From: Collimonas sp. OK307
GTDB taxonomy: Bacteria > Pseudomonadota > Gammaproteobacteria > Burkholderiales > Burkholderiaceae_D
DNA: 64,000 nucleotides
Direction of reading: 5' to 3'
Assembly (NCBI RefSeq): GCF_900113705.1
Contig: NZ_FOQI01000003.1
Location: 124,001 to 188,000 of the forward strand
Shown here: positions 47,921-58,627 of the stretch, piece by piece
Position numbering within the stretch: the first letter of the stretch is position 1
Layout: the number at the start of each line of letters is the position of its first letter
Notes under the pieces: generated by a model
Database searches by the model: none
The model's input: only the letters and a program-made list of their open reading frames with translations
What the model was told of the DNA's origin: nothing
Program-made: the position numbers and the translations under genes

Positions 47921-48738
47921 AGTTCATCCACCATTTCACCTGCATGCCGGCGGAACAGCTGTAAGCCGAAAATACACAGGGCAACGCTCAACAAGGTCAC
48001 TACCCACAGATCGCTCCAGCGCGGCCACGCGCCGCTGACGAAAATTCCCTGATAGGCAATCATCAGAGCTGTCATCGGATTAAATTTGAGCAAGCCTTGC
48101 ACCCCCGCAGGCAAGGTGGTGACCGTATACACAATCGGCGTAAACCAAAACCAAAACTGCAGCACGATGCCGAACAGCTGGCCGATGTCGCGAAAAAATA
48201 CGTTCAGCACGCCAAGAACAATGCCCAGGCCGATAGAGAACAGTATTTGTATCAACAGCAATGGCAACACGCCAAGGAAAGCCCAGCCTGGAAAATTACC
48301 TGTTATGAGCAGGAACCCCAGGAACAAGCCGAAAATGATGGAGAAATTCACCCCCGCATTCATTACCGTGATGATCGGCAGGCAAATGCGTGGGAAATTC
48401 AGCTTCTTGATCATGTTGCCGTTTTCCAGAAACACGTTTTGCATGCGCGATACGGTCTCGGTAAAAAATCCCCAGGTCAGCAAGCCGGCGCACAGATAAA
48501 TCCCATAGGCAAACTGGCTGCTGGCATTAGGCAAACGCGCATGCATCAATTGCGAAAAAATCACCGTATACACCACAATCATTGCCAGCGGGTTTAGCAC
48601 CATCCATACGGCTCCAAGCATCGAATTGCGGTAGCGCCCCTGGAACTCGCGCTTGACACTGCCGAGCATGAAGCCACGGTAGTGCCACAGCGAGCTCAAC
48701 ATGGTTTGAGTCTTGGTCTGCGACCGTATTTTCAACAT
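47917..48738 (-). CDS. wzm: Polysaccharide ABC exporter permease Wzm
   Basis: A 273-residue ABC-2 type permease with six membrane helices, starting GFMLGSVKREFQGRYRNSML and containing the conserved LGAVWMVLNPLAMIVVYTVI segment. It moves lipid-linked polysaccharide across the inner membrane with Wzt. The ATG at 48738 overlaps the manC stop as TAATG and has AGGTG upstream; an in-frame GTG three codons earlier is the alternative. Its stop overlaps the wzt start. Confidence 0.94.
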   Translation of the reverse strand: MLKIRSQTKTQTMLSSLWHYRGFMLGSVKREFQGRYRNSMLGAVWMVLNPLAMIVVYTVIFSQLMHARLPNASSQFAYGIYLCAGLLTWGFFTETVSRMQNVFLENGNMIKKLNFPRICLPIITVMNAGVNFSIIFGLFLGFLLITGNFPGWAFLGVLPLLLIQILFSIGLGIVLGVLNVFFRDIGQLFGIVLQFWFWFTPIVYTVTTLPAGVQGLLKFNPMTALMIAYQGIFVSGAWPRWSDLWVVTLLSVALCIFGLQLFRRHAGEMVDEL

Positions 48739-50219
48739 TATTTGCACCTGCCGTATTTGTCGTCAAAACGCACGATATCGTCTTCGCCCAGGTAAGCGCC
48801 GCTCTGCACTTCTATCATGACCAGTTCCAGCAGACCCGGATTTTCCAGACGATGCCTGGTTCCGGCGGGGATATAGGTAGATTCGTTGGTGTTGACGTAG
48901 ATTTCCTGTTCGCCGTTGACCACCTTGGCCATGCCATGCACCACCACCCAATGCTCGCTGCGATGATGATGCATCTGCAACGATAGCGATGCGCCTTGCT
49001 TGACGACGATGCGTTTGATCTTGAAGTTCGGTCCTTGTTCCAGCAAGGTATAACTGCCCCATGGCCGAAACACGGTGCGATGTAATTTATAAGTGTCGTG
49101 CTCGGCGCTCTTGAGCCGATGCACAATCTTTTTCACATTCTGCACATGATCCGGATGCGCGATCAAAAGCGCGTCAGGCGTATCCACTACGATCAGGTTG
49201 TTGACCCCGACTGTCGCCACCAGACGCTGCTCGGAGTATATGTAATTGTTCCTGCTGTCGATCAGCACGGCTTCGCCCAGCACGCGGTTTTCCTGTTCAT
49301 CCGGCTCCACCAGCTGTCGTAAAGCGCCCCAGGAGCCGATATCGTTCCAGTCAAAACTGGCCGGTATTACCGCTACCAGGTCAGAGCGCTCCAGCAGCGC
49401 ATAGTCGATTGAAATATCTTGCATCGCCACGAAACTGTTCCCATCCAGCTCCTGCAGCAAGACGCCGGCCGACGGACTGGCGGGACTGGCTTCGATGCAT
49501 GCGCTGGCCAGCGACAGGATGTCAGGCGAGTACTTTTCCAGCTCGCTTAAAAAAGTCGACACCGAGAAGCAGAATATGCCGGCATTCCATAAATGTTTGC
49601 CGCTTTCGACAAAGGCGGCAGCCCGTTCCGCATCCGGCTTTTCGATGAAACGCTTTACCGTGGCGGCTCCGGCTGCATCGATTTCTGCGCCGCATTCGAT
49701 ATAACCGTAGCCGGTTTCGGGTGCCAACGGCCGCACACCGAAGGTCACCAGATAACCCTGCTTAGCGACTTCCACCGCGTGATGCACAGCTTCGGACAAT
49801 CGTTCGACGTCTTTGATCAGATGATCTGCAGGCATCACTACCATGATGGTATTGTCGCCATGCAGCGCGCGCAACGACAATGCGGCGACAGCAATCGCAG
49901 GCGCCGTATTACGACCCGACGGTTCAAGTATGAAATGCGGCCGATGATGGATACCCAGGTCGGCCGACGTGAATTCGTCTTTGCTCTGGAAGTAGTAATC
50001 CCGGTTGGTGACACTCAGAATATCGCCACGGATGCCGAGCTGGGCGACTCGCTGATAGGTTTTTTGCAGCAGACTCTTGCCGTCAGGGAGTTTGATGAAT
50101 GGCTTGGGATGCCCTTCGCGCGACACCGGCCACAGGCGCGCGCCGGCGCCACCTGAAAGCACCACCGGAACAATCACTGCGGTTGCTGTTAACGGGATAC
50201 CGGGTTCTGGAGTGCGCAT
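48738..50219 (-). CDS. wbpW: Mannose-1-phosphate guanylyltransferase / phosphomannose isomerase (WbpW/ManC)
   Basis: A 493-residue bifunctional enzyme. The N-terminal nucleotidyltransferase domain has VVLSGGAGARLWPVSREGHP. The C-terminal cupin isomerase domain has LQMHHHRSEHWVVVHG and YIPAGTRHRLENPG with metal-binding histidines. It makes GDP-mannose from fructose-6-phosphate (with phosphomannomutase), the precursor for Gmd. The start is either ATG 50225 or ATG 50219; the GGGGGAG sequence is better spaced for 50219. Synteny matches wbpW. Confidence 0.93.
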   Translation of the reverse strand: MRTPEPGIPLTATAVIVPVVLSGGAGARLWPVSREGHPKPFIKLPDGKSLLQKTYQRVAQLGIRGDILSVTNRDYYFQSKDEFTSADLGIHHRPHFILEPSGRNTAPAIAVAALSLRALHGDNTIMVVMPADHLIKDVERLSEAVHHAVEVAKQGYLVTFGVRPLAPETGYGYIECGAEIDAAGAATVKRFIEKPDAERAAAFVESGKHLWNAGIFCFSVSTFLSELEKYSPDILSLASACIEASPASPSAGVLLQELDGNSFVAMQDISIDYALLERSDLVAVIPASFDWNDIGSWGALRQLVEPDEQENRVLGEAVLIDSRNNYIYSEQRLVATVGVNNLIVVDTPDALLIAHPDHVQNVKKIVHRLKSAEHDTYKLHRTVFRPWGSYTLLEQGPNFKIKRIVVKQGASLSLQMHHHRSEHWVVVHGMAKVVNGEQEIYVNTNESTYIPAGTRHRLENPGLLELVMIEVQSGAYLGEDDIVRFDDKYGRCK

Positions 50220-50232
50220 TTTCATCTCCCCC

Positions 50233-51261
<1,029 letters not shown>

Positions 51262-51287
51262 TCATCTCAATTGCACCTGGCCGGGAG

Positions 51288-52220
51288 TCACCGCGTGGCG
51301 CTCTCCGCCGCCACTCTGACATCCCAATCCGACAAAACGCTCAGCAAGGTCTGCTGCATCGGAATGCGCGGTGTCCATGCTGTCGCCAGCGCGATTTTTT
51401 GATTGCAGCCCTTCACCCGGCGCAGGTCGGACGGCCGCAAACGCGCTGGATCTTGCTCGATCGCGACATCCATCTCGGTCAGGTAGAGCATGCTGGCAAT
51501 CATGTCGCGGATCAGATACTCCTTGCCTGAGCAAACATTGTAGATTTCCCCATTCTGACCTTTTTCCAACAGCGCCAGATACGCTGAAATGACATCTTCC
51601 ACATCAAGGAAATCGCGACTGACATCGACGTCGCCAACCAGTATGCCGGCGCCTTGCAGTCCCAGCTTGATGCGCGCCAATTGCCGCGCGACGCTTGAGA
51701 TTACAAAATCTTCTCGCTGCCCCGGGCCGATGTGGTTAAACGGGCGCGCTACCAGAATGCGCCAAGGCATATTGCAGCTCCACTGGTAACACAACAATTC
51801 TGCCGCGGCCTTGCTGACTGCATAGGGATTCTGCGGACGCGCCGGCTGCTGCTCGCTGATCGGCAAGAATTCCGGACTCACCCGGCCGTAGACGTCGCCG
51901 GAACTGATATATAGGAAAGTGCCGTCGAAGCCGCTCCGCTGCAGTGCTTGCAGCAGGTTAAGCGTTCCTTTGAGATTGACGTCCAGGGTGTGCGCCGGAT
52001 CACGAAATGCTTCCGGTATGAAGGTCTGCCCGGCAAGATGGATCACGGCATCCGGACGCGCCTGCCGTAGTACACGCTCCAGCGAATCCGGATCCAGCAA
52101 ATCGTAAGGACTATCCGCCGGCACCAGCTCCCAACCTTGCGCAGCGACCAAGTGGGTACGCATGCGCTCAAAAGCCAGACCGACAAATCCCGACTGTCCG
52201 GTTATAAATAAACGTTTCAT
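51288..52220 (-). CDS. rmd: GDP-4-keto-6-deoxy-D-mannose reductase
   Basis: A 310-residue extended SDR with the Rossmann motif ITGQSGFVGLAFE and the catalytic Tyr/Lys in NPYAVSKAAAELLCYQW. It reduces the Gmd product to GDP-D-rhamnose. The combination and order rmd-gmd-wbpW supports D-rhamnose rather than L-fucose, which would need a GMER epimerase-reductase (Fcl). It is preceded by a methyltransferase gene with a 54-base gap, so it could have an additional promoter. Confidence 0.88.
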   Translation of the reverse strand: MKRLFITGQSGFVGLAFERMRTHLVAAQGWELVPADSPYDLLDPDSLERVLRQARPDAVIHLAGQTFIPEAFRDPAHTLDVNLKGTLNLLQALQRSGFDGTFLYISSGDVYGRVSPEFLPISEQQPARPQNPYAVSKAAAELLCYQWSCNMPWRILVARPFNHIGPGQREDFVISSVARQLARIKLGLQGAGILVGDVDVSRDFLDVEDVISAYLALLEKGQNGEIYNVCSGKEYLIRDMIASMLYLTEMDVAIEQDPARLRPSDLRRVKGCNQKIALATAWTPRIPMQQTLLSVLSDWDVRVAAESATR

Positions 52221-52274
52221 ATGCAGTCAATCCTTCCCTGCCGTTGTTCGGTTAAAGACATACCGCGCTTTTCA

Positions 52275-53117
52275 TCACGGCTTGCGCGCAATAATGACCT
52301 GGCTTTTCGGCATGAAATTGTTCAATGCAAGCCTGACTTGCTCACCATCCGGAGTATCCATCAACGTTTCCCATGTCTTTGCCCAGTTATCCAGCAAAGG
52401 ATGACTTGCATTGCTCAGATCGACCTTGCTAATCCAGAAAAAAAGCCACCAGACCGACCAGTAGAAACCGAAGTACTCGTGCCGCTCGATCACCAGGCCG
52501 GCATCTGTCACCATCTTTTCAAATTCGTCGCGCTGAATAATGCGGATATGGTTCGGCTTCTCGAAATACCAGGGCGGAGCCAATCCTTTTTGCAATGTCT
52601 CTTGCACCGGATCCGGCACCGACAGCAGGTAATGCGCACCCGGCTTGCCAACCCTGACCAGTTCGCTCAGAAACTGCGCGGTATCGTCGACATGTTCCAG
52701 CACTTCCATGCACACCACTTTGGATGCTATGCCATCTTCCAGCTTCAAGGGATTGGCATCGCCCACTATTCCCTGCACCAGCCGCGCAGGGGTTTCCGCC
52801 AGACGCTGCATGGTGGACTCCACCTTCGCCGCGTCGATGTCAGCCACGATCACATGCGCGCCGTGGTTCGCGCAAAACAGCGAATTGCCGCCGTCGCCGC
52901 AGCCGATATCGAGCACCACATCTTCAGCGCTGATGACAAAGCCGCGATACAGTTCACTGCTTTCGTGTAGATACCAGCCACTTTCCAAGGCATCGCGCAA
53001 GCCTACATGGAAAGAATCGATCGCCACCGCTGGCGGTACCGCCACCGTGGCAGGCGCTTCGGGAACAACCGCCTTGCTTTTCCTGATACCGAAAATTTTT
53101 TTGAACATGTCTCGCAT
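52275..53117 (-). CDS. SAM-dependent class I methyltransferase
   Basis: A 280-residue methyltransferase. After an N-terminal Lys/Pro-rich ~45 residues, motif I is VVLDIGCGDGGNSLF, followed by VIVADIDAAKVES and the post-motif VVCMEVLEHVDD, typical of small-molecule or sugar O-methyltransferases. Within this locus it probably methylates the D-rhamnan, perhaps at the chain end. The P. aeruginosa A-band region also has methyltransferase genes next to rmd. I take ATG 53117; ATG 53108 is also possible. Confidence 0.85.
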   Translation of the reverse strand: MRDMFKKIFGIRKSKAVVPEAPATVAVPPAVAIDSFHVGLRDALESGWYLHESSELYRGFVISAEDVVLDIGCGDGGNSLFCANHGAHVIVADIDAAKVESTMQRLAETPARLVQGIVGDANPLKLEDGIASKVVCMEVLEHVDDTAQFLSELVRVGKPGAHYLLSVPDPVQETLQKGLAPPWYFEKPNHIRIIQRDEFEKMVTDAGLVIERHEYFGFYWSVWWLFFWISKVDLSNASHPLLDNWAKTWETLMDTPDGEQVRLALNNFMPKSQVIIARKP

Positions 53118-53167
53118 ACTGTTTTTGCTTTCACTGTTATCGATGGACGTTACCTGATGCAAGTGAA

Positions 53168-54310
53168 CTAGGTCTGAAACTGAAGCTGGCGCTCGCCCAT
53201 CCTGTCGACAATTTTTTTACCACGTGCGCGTAAGGGGACTTCAATAAAACGATAATTAAGTTCGCTGAATGCAATCACCAGCGCCGCAGCTGTGAATATC
53301 AGCCTGAGATTGTAGGTTTGGTCGAAAACGGTATCTGCGGGGGTGATCCAGTACCAGATTTGACGACTCATGAGATAGGCAGGTATATGCGTCAGATACA
53401 GTGCATAGGAACGACTTCCTACCCACAGCAGAACACGCTTCAACGGATTGTCCGGCATCAGATAATCCGCATCGTAGGAGGCAATCCAAACCAGTGCTGC
53501 GGAAACCAAGGCAACGACCCCGACCCGATAACGGAAATTCTCAGGCTGCTCCGTGCCGATTACTGCCAATCCGGCGACCAGGATCGCGAGGAGAGCAAAA
53601 CGCACCCAGTTTCGCGTTTGGAGAAAAATCGGTTCCAATCTGCGATAACTACCGTGCGCGCTCCAGATTGCCAGCAGCACGCCCAACAACAGCGCATCGG
53701 ATCGCGTCTGCATCAATAGGAGTGAATGGTTACGAAGCGCAAAGAATTGCAGTGCTACCAAGACAATCAATACACCGGAAAGCCAGCGACGGCAGACAAA
53801 GGCGATAATCGGCAGCAACAAGTAAAACTGCTCTTCCAGCGAGAGGCTCCAATACGGAAAAGCCGGCCCGAGTTCTTCAAATCCAAACTTGTACATCAGG
53901 CGAAAGTTTGCATAATTCAGAAGCCCTGCAAGGGTTCCATCCAGATTCGCCTGCAGGGAGCCGAATATGCCGGATTTCCTGAAAACCACAGCTGCCAGCA
54001 ACAACAGCGCCAGCCAAAGCCACGCAGAAGGCCACAAGCGCCAGGCGCGCCGGATCCAGAACCTGATTGCGACAGAAAAGAAACCCTGGCGATCTTCGGT
54101 GCGGTTAAGCCGCGGAATCAGATCCCTTGCAATGACGAAACCGGAAATCGCAAAGAACAAATCAACCCCGGTCCAAAATCCGAAATGGCTATAGCCATAC
54201 GCAAGAATTTCGCCCGGCTGTCCAATCAAATTGAAACGCGTATGCTCGAACAATACAAAAAGCACGGCGATCCCGCGCAACAATTCGATGTCTTTAATCC
54301 GCTGGTTCAT
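53168..54310 (-). CDS. Acyltransferase 3 family (OafA-like) O-acetyltransferase
   Basis: A 380-residue membrane protein with about ten helices. Family signatures are IELLRGIAVLFVLFEHTRFN at the N-terminus (conserved His) and YWSLSLEEQFYLLLP near residue 170. Such enzymes transfer acetyl or other acyl groups to sugars on the polymer or lipid intermediate. Within this cluster it probably O-acylates the polysaccharide. It starts 57 bases after the stop of the preceding glycosyltransferase gene. Confidence 0.9.
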   Translation of the reverse strand: MNQRIKDIELLRGIAVLFVLFEHTRFNLIGQPGEILAYGYSHFGFWTGVDLFFAISGFVIARDLIPRLNRTEDRQGFFSVAIRFWIRRAWRLWPSAWLWLALLLLAAVVFRKSGIFGSLQANLDGTLAGLLNYANFRLMYKFGFEELGPAFPYWSLSLEEQFYLLLPIIAFVCRRWLSGVLIVLVALQFFALRNHSLLLMQTRSDALLLGVLLAIWSAHGSYRRLEPIFLQTRNWVRFALLAILVAGLAVIGTEQPENFRYRVGVVALVSAALVWIASYDADYLMPDNPLKRVLLWVGSRSYALYLTHIPAYLMSRQIWYWITPADTVFDQTYNLRLIFTAAALVIAFSELNYRFIEVPLRARGKKIVDRMGERQLQFQT

Positions 54311-54367
54311 GTGCGATCGGCTCCGGATCTCAGCTATGGTCGGGTTTGCGGGCGGCGAGAAATTTCA

Positions 54368-55693
54368 TCATGTCGAGACCTTTTCCGCGACCTTGGCACC
54401 GTCATGTCCATTCATCCGCGGATGGGCGGCAAAAAAAGCGAGCAAGCGCTCCTTGATCACTGCACGCGAGCAGTGCTGTTGCAACCGTCGCACCGCATGT
54501 TCGGCCATTTGCCAATATTTGTCCGGTTCCTGCTTGGCGACCCGATAACTGTCTTTGTAGGCGGCAAGCAAAGTGCCCCAGTCTATGCGGTAACGCAGGG
54601 TACGGTATGCCTGGCGCGGGTCGTGCGGCCAGTGACTGGGCTCCGTGTTGGAGTCCAGCACAAAAGCATTGTCGTTATCGATATAGTCGGCCATGGCGGT
54701 ATTGCGCGGCGCGATGGCCGGCTTGCCGCAGGACATGAATTCCATCAAAGGCAGGCATTGGCCTTCGCCGTGCGAAGTATTCAGGACATAAGTCGTTGCC
54801 GATACCAGGCGTTCGTAATCAGCGTCGCTCAGGTAACCGTGGATCAGCAAAATGCGGCACTTGAACGGCGTCAGCTTATAGACGTTCTCGAGCAGATTGT
54901 CGATGCCGATACGCACGTCGTGGTGAGTCAGCTTCAACACCAGCGTGGCGTCGTCGACATCGCGGAAAGCCCAGCAAAAGGCGCTGATCATGTCGTACCA
55001 GTTCTTGCGTCCGTCATACGGATTGAAAACCGAGGTATACACCACGCCATCGATATGAACCTTGACCGGCTCACGCCTGGCAAGCGCCGGCGGCCGCACC
55101 AGATCCGGCTTGGGATCACGTCGGCGCGGCACGCTATAAGGGGAAAGGTCGACCGTACGGCTATCGATGACAGTGCCGGCCACATGCAGGTCGACACCGC
55201 CAGGATAATTGGCAATCGATAATTTCTCGCGTAACGCGGCAAAACGATCCCAGACCGGCGCCGGGATGGATGCTACCGGGAACGCCGGCGTCATCGCCTG
55301 CCGCACCGAGTCCGCGGTGAATACCGAATGCGTGATCGCGCTGCCGACTTTATCGAACACATAGCGCCAGTCATGGCGCGACTCGCCAAACCAGACTTCA
55401 TTGGGCAGCGTACTGAATTCCCAGGCGAATACCGGGACGGTCGGACAAGTCAGACCGACCACCGTTTTATGCGGTGGCGAAAATGACAGGAAAACGCAGG
55501 ATTCGCCATGTGCTTTGGCGCTCCTGTAGATATCATCCACCTCACGCGCAGGATCGCTGACGGCAACCACGATGCCAATCTGTTCCAGCACCTGGCGGAA
55601 TTCTTTCAAGACGAAGTAATAACTATATTCTGGCAAGCCCAGATTGGACGCAATCGAGCCGGAGTTGGTTTCTGAATAAATAATAATAATCAT
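54368..55693 (-). CDS. Glycosyltransferase, compact paralogue
   Basis: A 441-residue protein clearly paralogous to the upstream 551-residue enzyme (shared LGLPEYSYYFVLK, SFSPPHKT and DGRKNWYDMISAFCW segments). The GT-B C-terminal donor motif is HGEGQCLPLMEFMSCGKP, with the EX7E spacing. A short basic linker (about 181-213) separates the two halves. It overlaps the upstream gene by ATGA, so both are translated together. Its probable role is adding a side sugar or a chain-end sugar; in P. aeruginosa two extra glycosyltransferase genes also lie near the A-band operon. Confidence 0.85.
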   Translation of the reverse strand: MIIIIYSETNSGSIASNLGLPEYSYYFVLKEFRQVLEQIGIVVAVSDPAREVDDIYRSAKAHGESCVFLSFSPPHKTVVGLTCPTVPVFAWEFSTLPNEVWFGESRHDWRYVFDKVGSAITHSVFTADSVRQAMTPAFPVASIPAPVWDRFAALREKLSIANYPGGVDLHVAGTVIDSRTVDLSPYSVPRRRDPKPDLVRPPALARREPVKVHIDGVVYTSVFNPYDGRKNWYDMISAFCWAFRDVDDATLVLKLTHHDVRIGIDNLLENVYKLTPFKCRILLIHGYLSDADYERLVSATTYVLNTSHGEGQCLPLMEFMSCGKPAIAPRNTAMADYIDNDNAFVLDSNTEPSHWPHDPRQAYRTLRYRIDWGTLLAAYKDSYRVAKQEPDKYWQMAEHAVRRLQQHCSRAVIKERLLAFFAAHPRMNGHDGAKVAEKVST

Positions 55694-57345
55694 CTGGCGG
55701 CCGCCCCTGCTTGCTGAAAGAAACTGCGCAGCTGTTCCTTCACGACCGCTCCTGAACTATAGGACTCCAGGCGCGCCATGGCGTGCTTGCTCATGTCGAG
55801 ATATTTTTCAGGCTGCTGTCTGGCTACCCGATAGCTGTCTTCGTACGCTGTGCAGATTGACTCCCAGTCGAGGCGGTAACGCAAGGTGCGGAACAGGTCG
55901 CGCGGATCGTGCGGCCAGACATTGTGCTCGAGGCCGGACTTGACGACGAAGGCTGCGCTATCGTCAATATAGTCTTCCATCGCCGTGTGCTGCGGCGCGA
56001 TGACCGGCTTACCACAGCACATGAACTCCATCAGCGGCAAACACAAACCTTCGCACAGCGAGGTGTTGACGTAATAGGTGGTGGCGCCGATCAGTTCCTC
56101 ATAAGTTGCGTCGTCCAGGTAGGCGTGCAGGGTCAGGACCCGGCATTTGAACGGCGCCAGCTGCGACAGCAAAGTCAGCAAAGTGTTGTGATACCGCGAC
56201 AGATCACGCTCATTCATCTTCAGCACAAGCGTCGCGTCTTCGACGTCACGGAATGTCCAGCAAAATGCGGTCACCATGTCGAACCAGTTCTTGCGGCCGT
56301 CCTTGGGACTGAGGATCGAGGTATAAACCACCCCTTCCAGATTGACCACTGCTTCCGGCTCCAGCATCTCGGCCGGCGCAACTAGCAGTAGCGGTGGCGG
56401 TGGCGGGTCCGCTAGTTCAGGCGATTGCGGCGGCGCTATCGGCAACTGCTGCGGCGGAATTGCCCTGCTTTCAAAACCCATCGCAGCGCGTACGAGAGCA
56501 TCGCCGCTACGTCCGCTGACCGCGACTGCTCTGGCTAACCATAAAGGCAGCAGATCGCGCAATGCTTCACGATACCATGTCAGCAAATGGCGTTTGGTCA
56601 CAGCCAGTCGATAACGCAAGTTTTTGGCGGGCGCTACTACGGGTTCAGGCTGGGCAGGCGGCTCTGGCGCCAATTGCGGCGGTTCAGGCGGCGGTTCAGG
56701 CACCAGTTGCTGCGGTTCAGGCGGCGGCAACGATAGCGGCTCCACTTCATCCGACGCCTCGGGAAAGGTGATGTGCGCGATCAAACCGTCCGCGGACAAA
56801 CCCAACAAATGACTATCGATTACGGTGCCGCGCAGGTGAAGCATACTTTCCCTTGGCGGCAACCTGGCGCCGAATCGCGCGCGAGCGCCGGCAAATTGCT
56901 CCCACAAAGGCGCCGGCGCCGCCAACACCGGAAATGCCGCTCCCATTGCATCCCTGACAATGCGGGCTGTATAGGTTGACAGCGTTATCGCCCTGCCATG
57001 ACGGGCAAACACTACACGCCAGTCGTTACGCGCATCGTCATCCCACATTTCATCGGGGATATTGCTGTATTCCCATGCAAAAACTGAAATTGTCGGGCAT
57101 TTGAGATTGATCAGTGTCTTGTTCGGCGGGGAAAAGGACAGGAACACGCATTCCTCGCCGCGTTGCCGGCATTCTTCAAACAGGGGATCGACTTCAGTTT
57201 CCGGGTACCGTACCAGCGTGACCGTACCGAGTTCTGCCAACACGGTACGAAAGGCTTTCAAGACGAAATAGTAGCTGTACTCTGGTAAACCAAGGCTTTT
57301 ATCGATCGTACTTTCGCCAATATCCGAATACAGAATGAAATTCAT
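55690..57345 (-). CDS. Glycosyltransferase with proline-rich insert
   Basis: A 551-residue glycosyltransferase paralogous to the next gene. The shared N-terminal half (to ~180) and C-terminal half (from ~335, with CEGLCLPLMEFMCCGKP and the EX7E motif) are separated by ~155 residues instead of ~33. The insert holds two proline-rich stretches (about 203-240 and 297-325) around a basic, partly amphipathic segment (241-296). It is the first gene of the locus. The start is the ATG at 57345; a TTG one codon earlier also exists. What the insert does is unknown; a partner- or membrane-binding arm is inferred. Confidence 0.85.
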   Translation of the reverse strand: MNFILYSDIGESTIDKSLGLPEYSYYFVLKAFRTVLAELGTVTLVRYPETEVDPLFEECRQRGEECVFLSFSPPNKTLINLKCPTISVFAWEYSNIPDEMWDDDARNDWRVVFARHGRAITLSTYTARIVRDAMGAAFPVLAAPAPLWEQFAGARARFGARLPPRESMLHLRGTVIDSHLLGLSADGLIAHITFPEASDEVEPLSLPPPEPQQLVPEPPPEPPQLAPEPPAQPEPVVAPAKNLRYRLAVTKRHLLTWYREALRDLLPLWLARAVAVSGRSGDALVRAAMGFESRAIPPQQLPIAPPQSPELADPPPPPLLLVAPAEMLEPEAVVNLEGVVYTSILSPKDGRKNWFDMVTAFCWTFRDVEDATLVLKMNERDLSRYHNTLLTLLSQLAPFKCRVLTLHAYLDDATYEELIGATTYYVNTSLCEGLCLPLMEFMCCGKPVIAPQHTAMEDYIDDSAAFVVKSGLEHNVWPHDPRDLFRTLRYRLDWESICTAYEDSYRVARQQPEKYLDMSKHAMARLESYSSGAVVKEQLRSFFQQAGAAAR

Positions 57346-57736
57346 CAAAATCGTACTTTTAGTCGAATGTTAATCGTCCAACCATTGCTTATTGCAACAT
57401 CAGACTAGTCTCAACCCCGTAAACGAGGCAATTCTTTATTATGTATTCAGGGGGCGGGGGCAGCCGTGCGGCGCATCACCAAGAAAGTTTCCGATCAAAC
57501 ACTCCCCCTGTTGCTGTCGATAATACCTGATACCAGTGGTCGGTAGTACGATCAGCCCCAGCTTTAGAGCTGGAACCCTATTGTGTCGAAATGTAACGCA
57601 GGGTTGTTTTGAGAATACCAGTCAGTTGATCTGACAAGAAGCGCTGAGCTGGAGTGTAATGCACAATCGACAATAGTTGCAAAAATATCAATCAAAATAA
57701 GATTGAGCGTAATTTGCCAATCAACCAGCCAGTCAT
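57346..57736. other. Intergenic region upstream of the polysaccharide locus
   Basis: A 391-base region with no convincing gene. It must hold the main promoter of the leftward polysaccharide operon. A short perfect hairpin CCAGCT-TTAG-AGCTGG lies at 57558-57573 without a T run. The right part (57600-57720) is AT-rich and is the 3' flank of the LysR gene. Confidence 0.5.
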
Positions 57737-58627
57737 TCATGCCGCCGGCAGCGCATGCTCCATGCAGTACTGGCTGATCCACTCGCGGAAGATGCTGACT
57801 TTTTGCTGGTTAGCGACGCTTTCCGGATAAACGAAGTAATAGCTTTGCCCCGGCATCACACAGTCGAACGGTTTGACCAGGCGCTGCATCTCGAGATCGT
57901 CGCCGGCCAGGATGCAATCGCCTATCGCCACGCCGAATCCTTGCGCCGCGGCGTTCACGGCCGAATCCAGGGTTTCAAAACTCTGTCCGCTGCTAGCGTC
58001 TACGCCTTTGACGCCCGCAAAGCGCAACCACATTTCCCAATCCCGATGATCCCTGGTGGGATGAAGCAAAGTCTGCTGCGCCAGTTGCTCCGGCACTAAT
58101 TGCGGTTGTTGCTTGAGCATCGCCGGCGAACATACCGGCGTCAATTGCTCGGTAAACAGCAAGAGCGAATGAGTATCTTTACCGGTCGGCGTGCCGTACA
58201 CGATGGCCGCGTCAAACGACTCGCGCTGGAAGTCGACATTGTGCTGCAACGCTGTCGTGACCTGCAGCTGGATATCCGGATGCTCAGCCTGGAACAGCAT
58301 GATCTTGGGATAAATCCAACGCATGATGCAGGTCGGCACTTTCAATGCCAGATCGGTCCTCTGCCGCGTCAACCGGGTTGAAATCTCTTCAATCCGCGCG
58401 AAGCTTTCGCGCACTGCCGGCAGCAGCAGCTCGCCCTCTTCGGTCAGCGTCAAACCGCGCGCATGGCGCTGGAACAACGGGAAGCCGTAATACTCTTCCA
58501 GGATCAGTATCTGCCGGCTGACCGCACCTTGGGTCAGGCACAGGTAGTTGGCGGCATGCGTAATGTTTTGATGGCGCGCGACAGTCTCGAAGACTTGCAG
58601 GGCGTTCAAAGGTGGCAATTTTCGCAT
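57737..58627 (-). CDS. GcvA-like LysR family regulator
   Basis: A 296-residue LysR regulator of the GcvA type: MRKLPPLNALQVFETVARHQ, then THAANYLCLTQGAVSRQILI in the helix-turn-helix and YGFPLFQRHARGLTLTEEGE in the wing. I start at 58627 because GGAG lies six bases upstream; ATG 58633 is too close to that site. It is divergent from the polyamine-type ABC operon at 59037 and is the likely regulator of it. Confidence 0.92.
   Translation of the reverse strand: MRKLPPLNALQVFETVARHQNITHAANYLCLTQGAVSRQILILEEYYGFPLFQRHARGLTLTEEGELLLPAVRESFARIEEISTRLTRQRTDLALKVPTCIMRWIYPKIMLFQAEHPDIQLQVTTALQHNVDFQRESFDAAIVYGTPTGKDTHSLLLFTEQLTPVCSPAMLKQQPQLVPEQLAQQTLLHPTRDHRDWEMWLRFAGVKGVDASSGQSFETLDSAVNAAAQGFGVAIGDCILAGDDLEMQRLVKPFDCVMPGQSYYFVYPESVANQQKVSIFREWISQYCMEHALPAA

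Noticed and set aside
53726-55222. 498-codon open frame on the plus strand
   Set aside because: Antisense to the acyltransferase and glycosyltransferase genes, with no family similarity.
57558-57573. CCAGCT-TTAG-AGCTGG hairpin
   Set aside because: Perfect but short and without a T run; it is not placed after any gene end in a way that would suggest termination.
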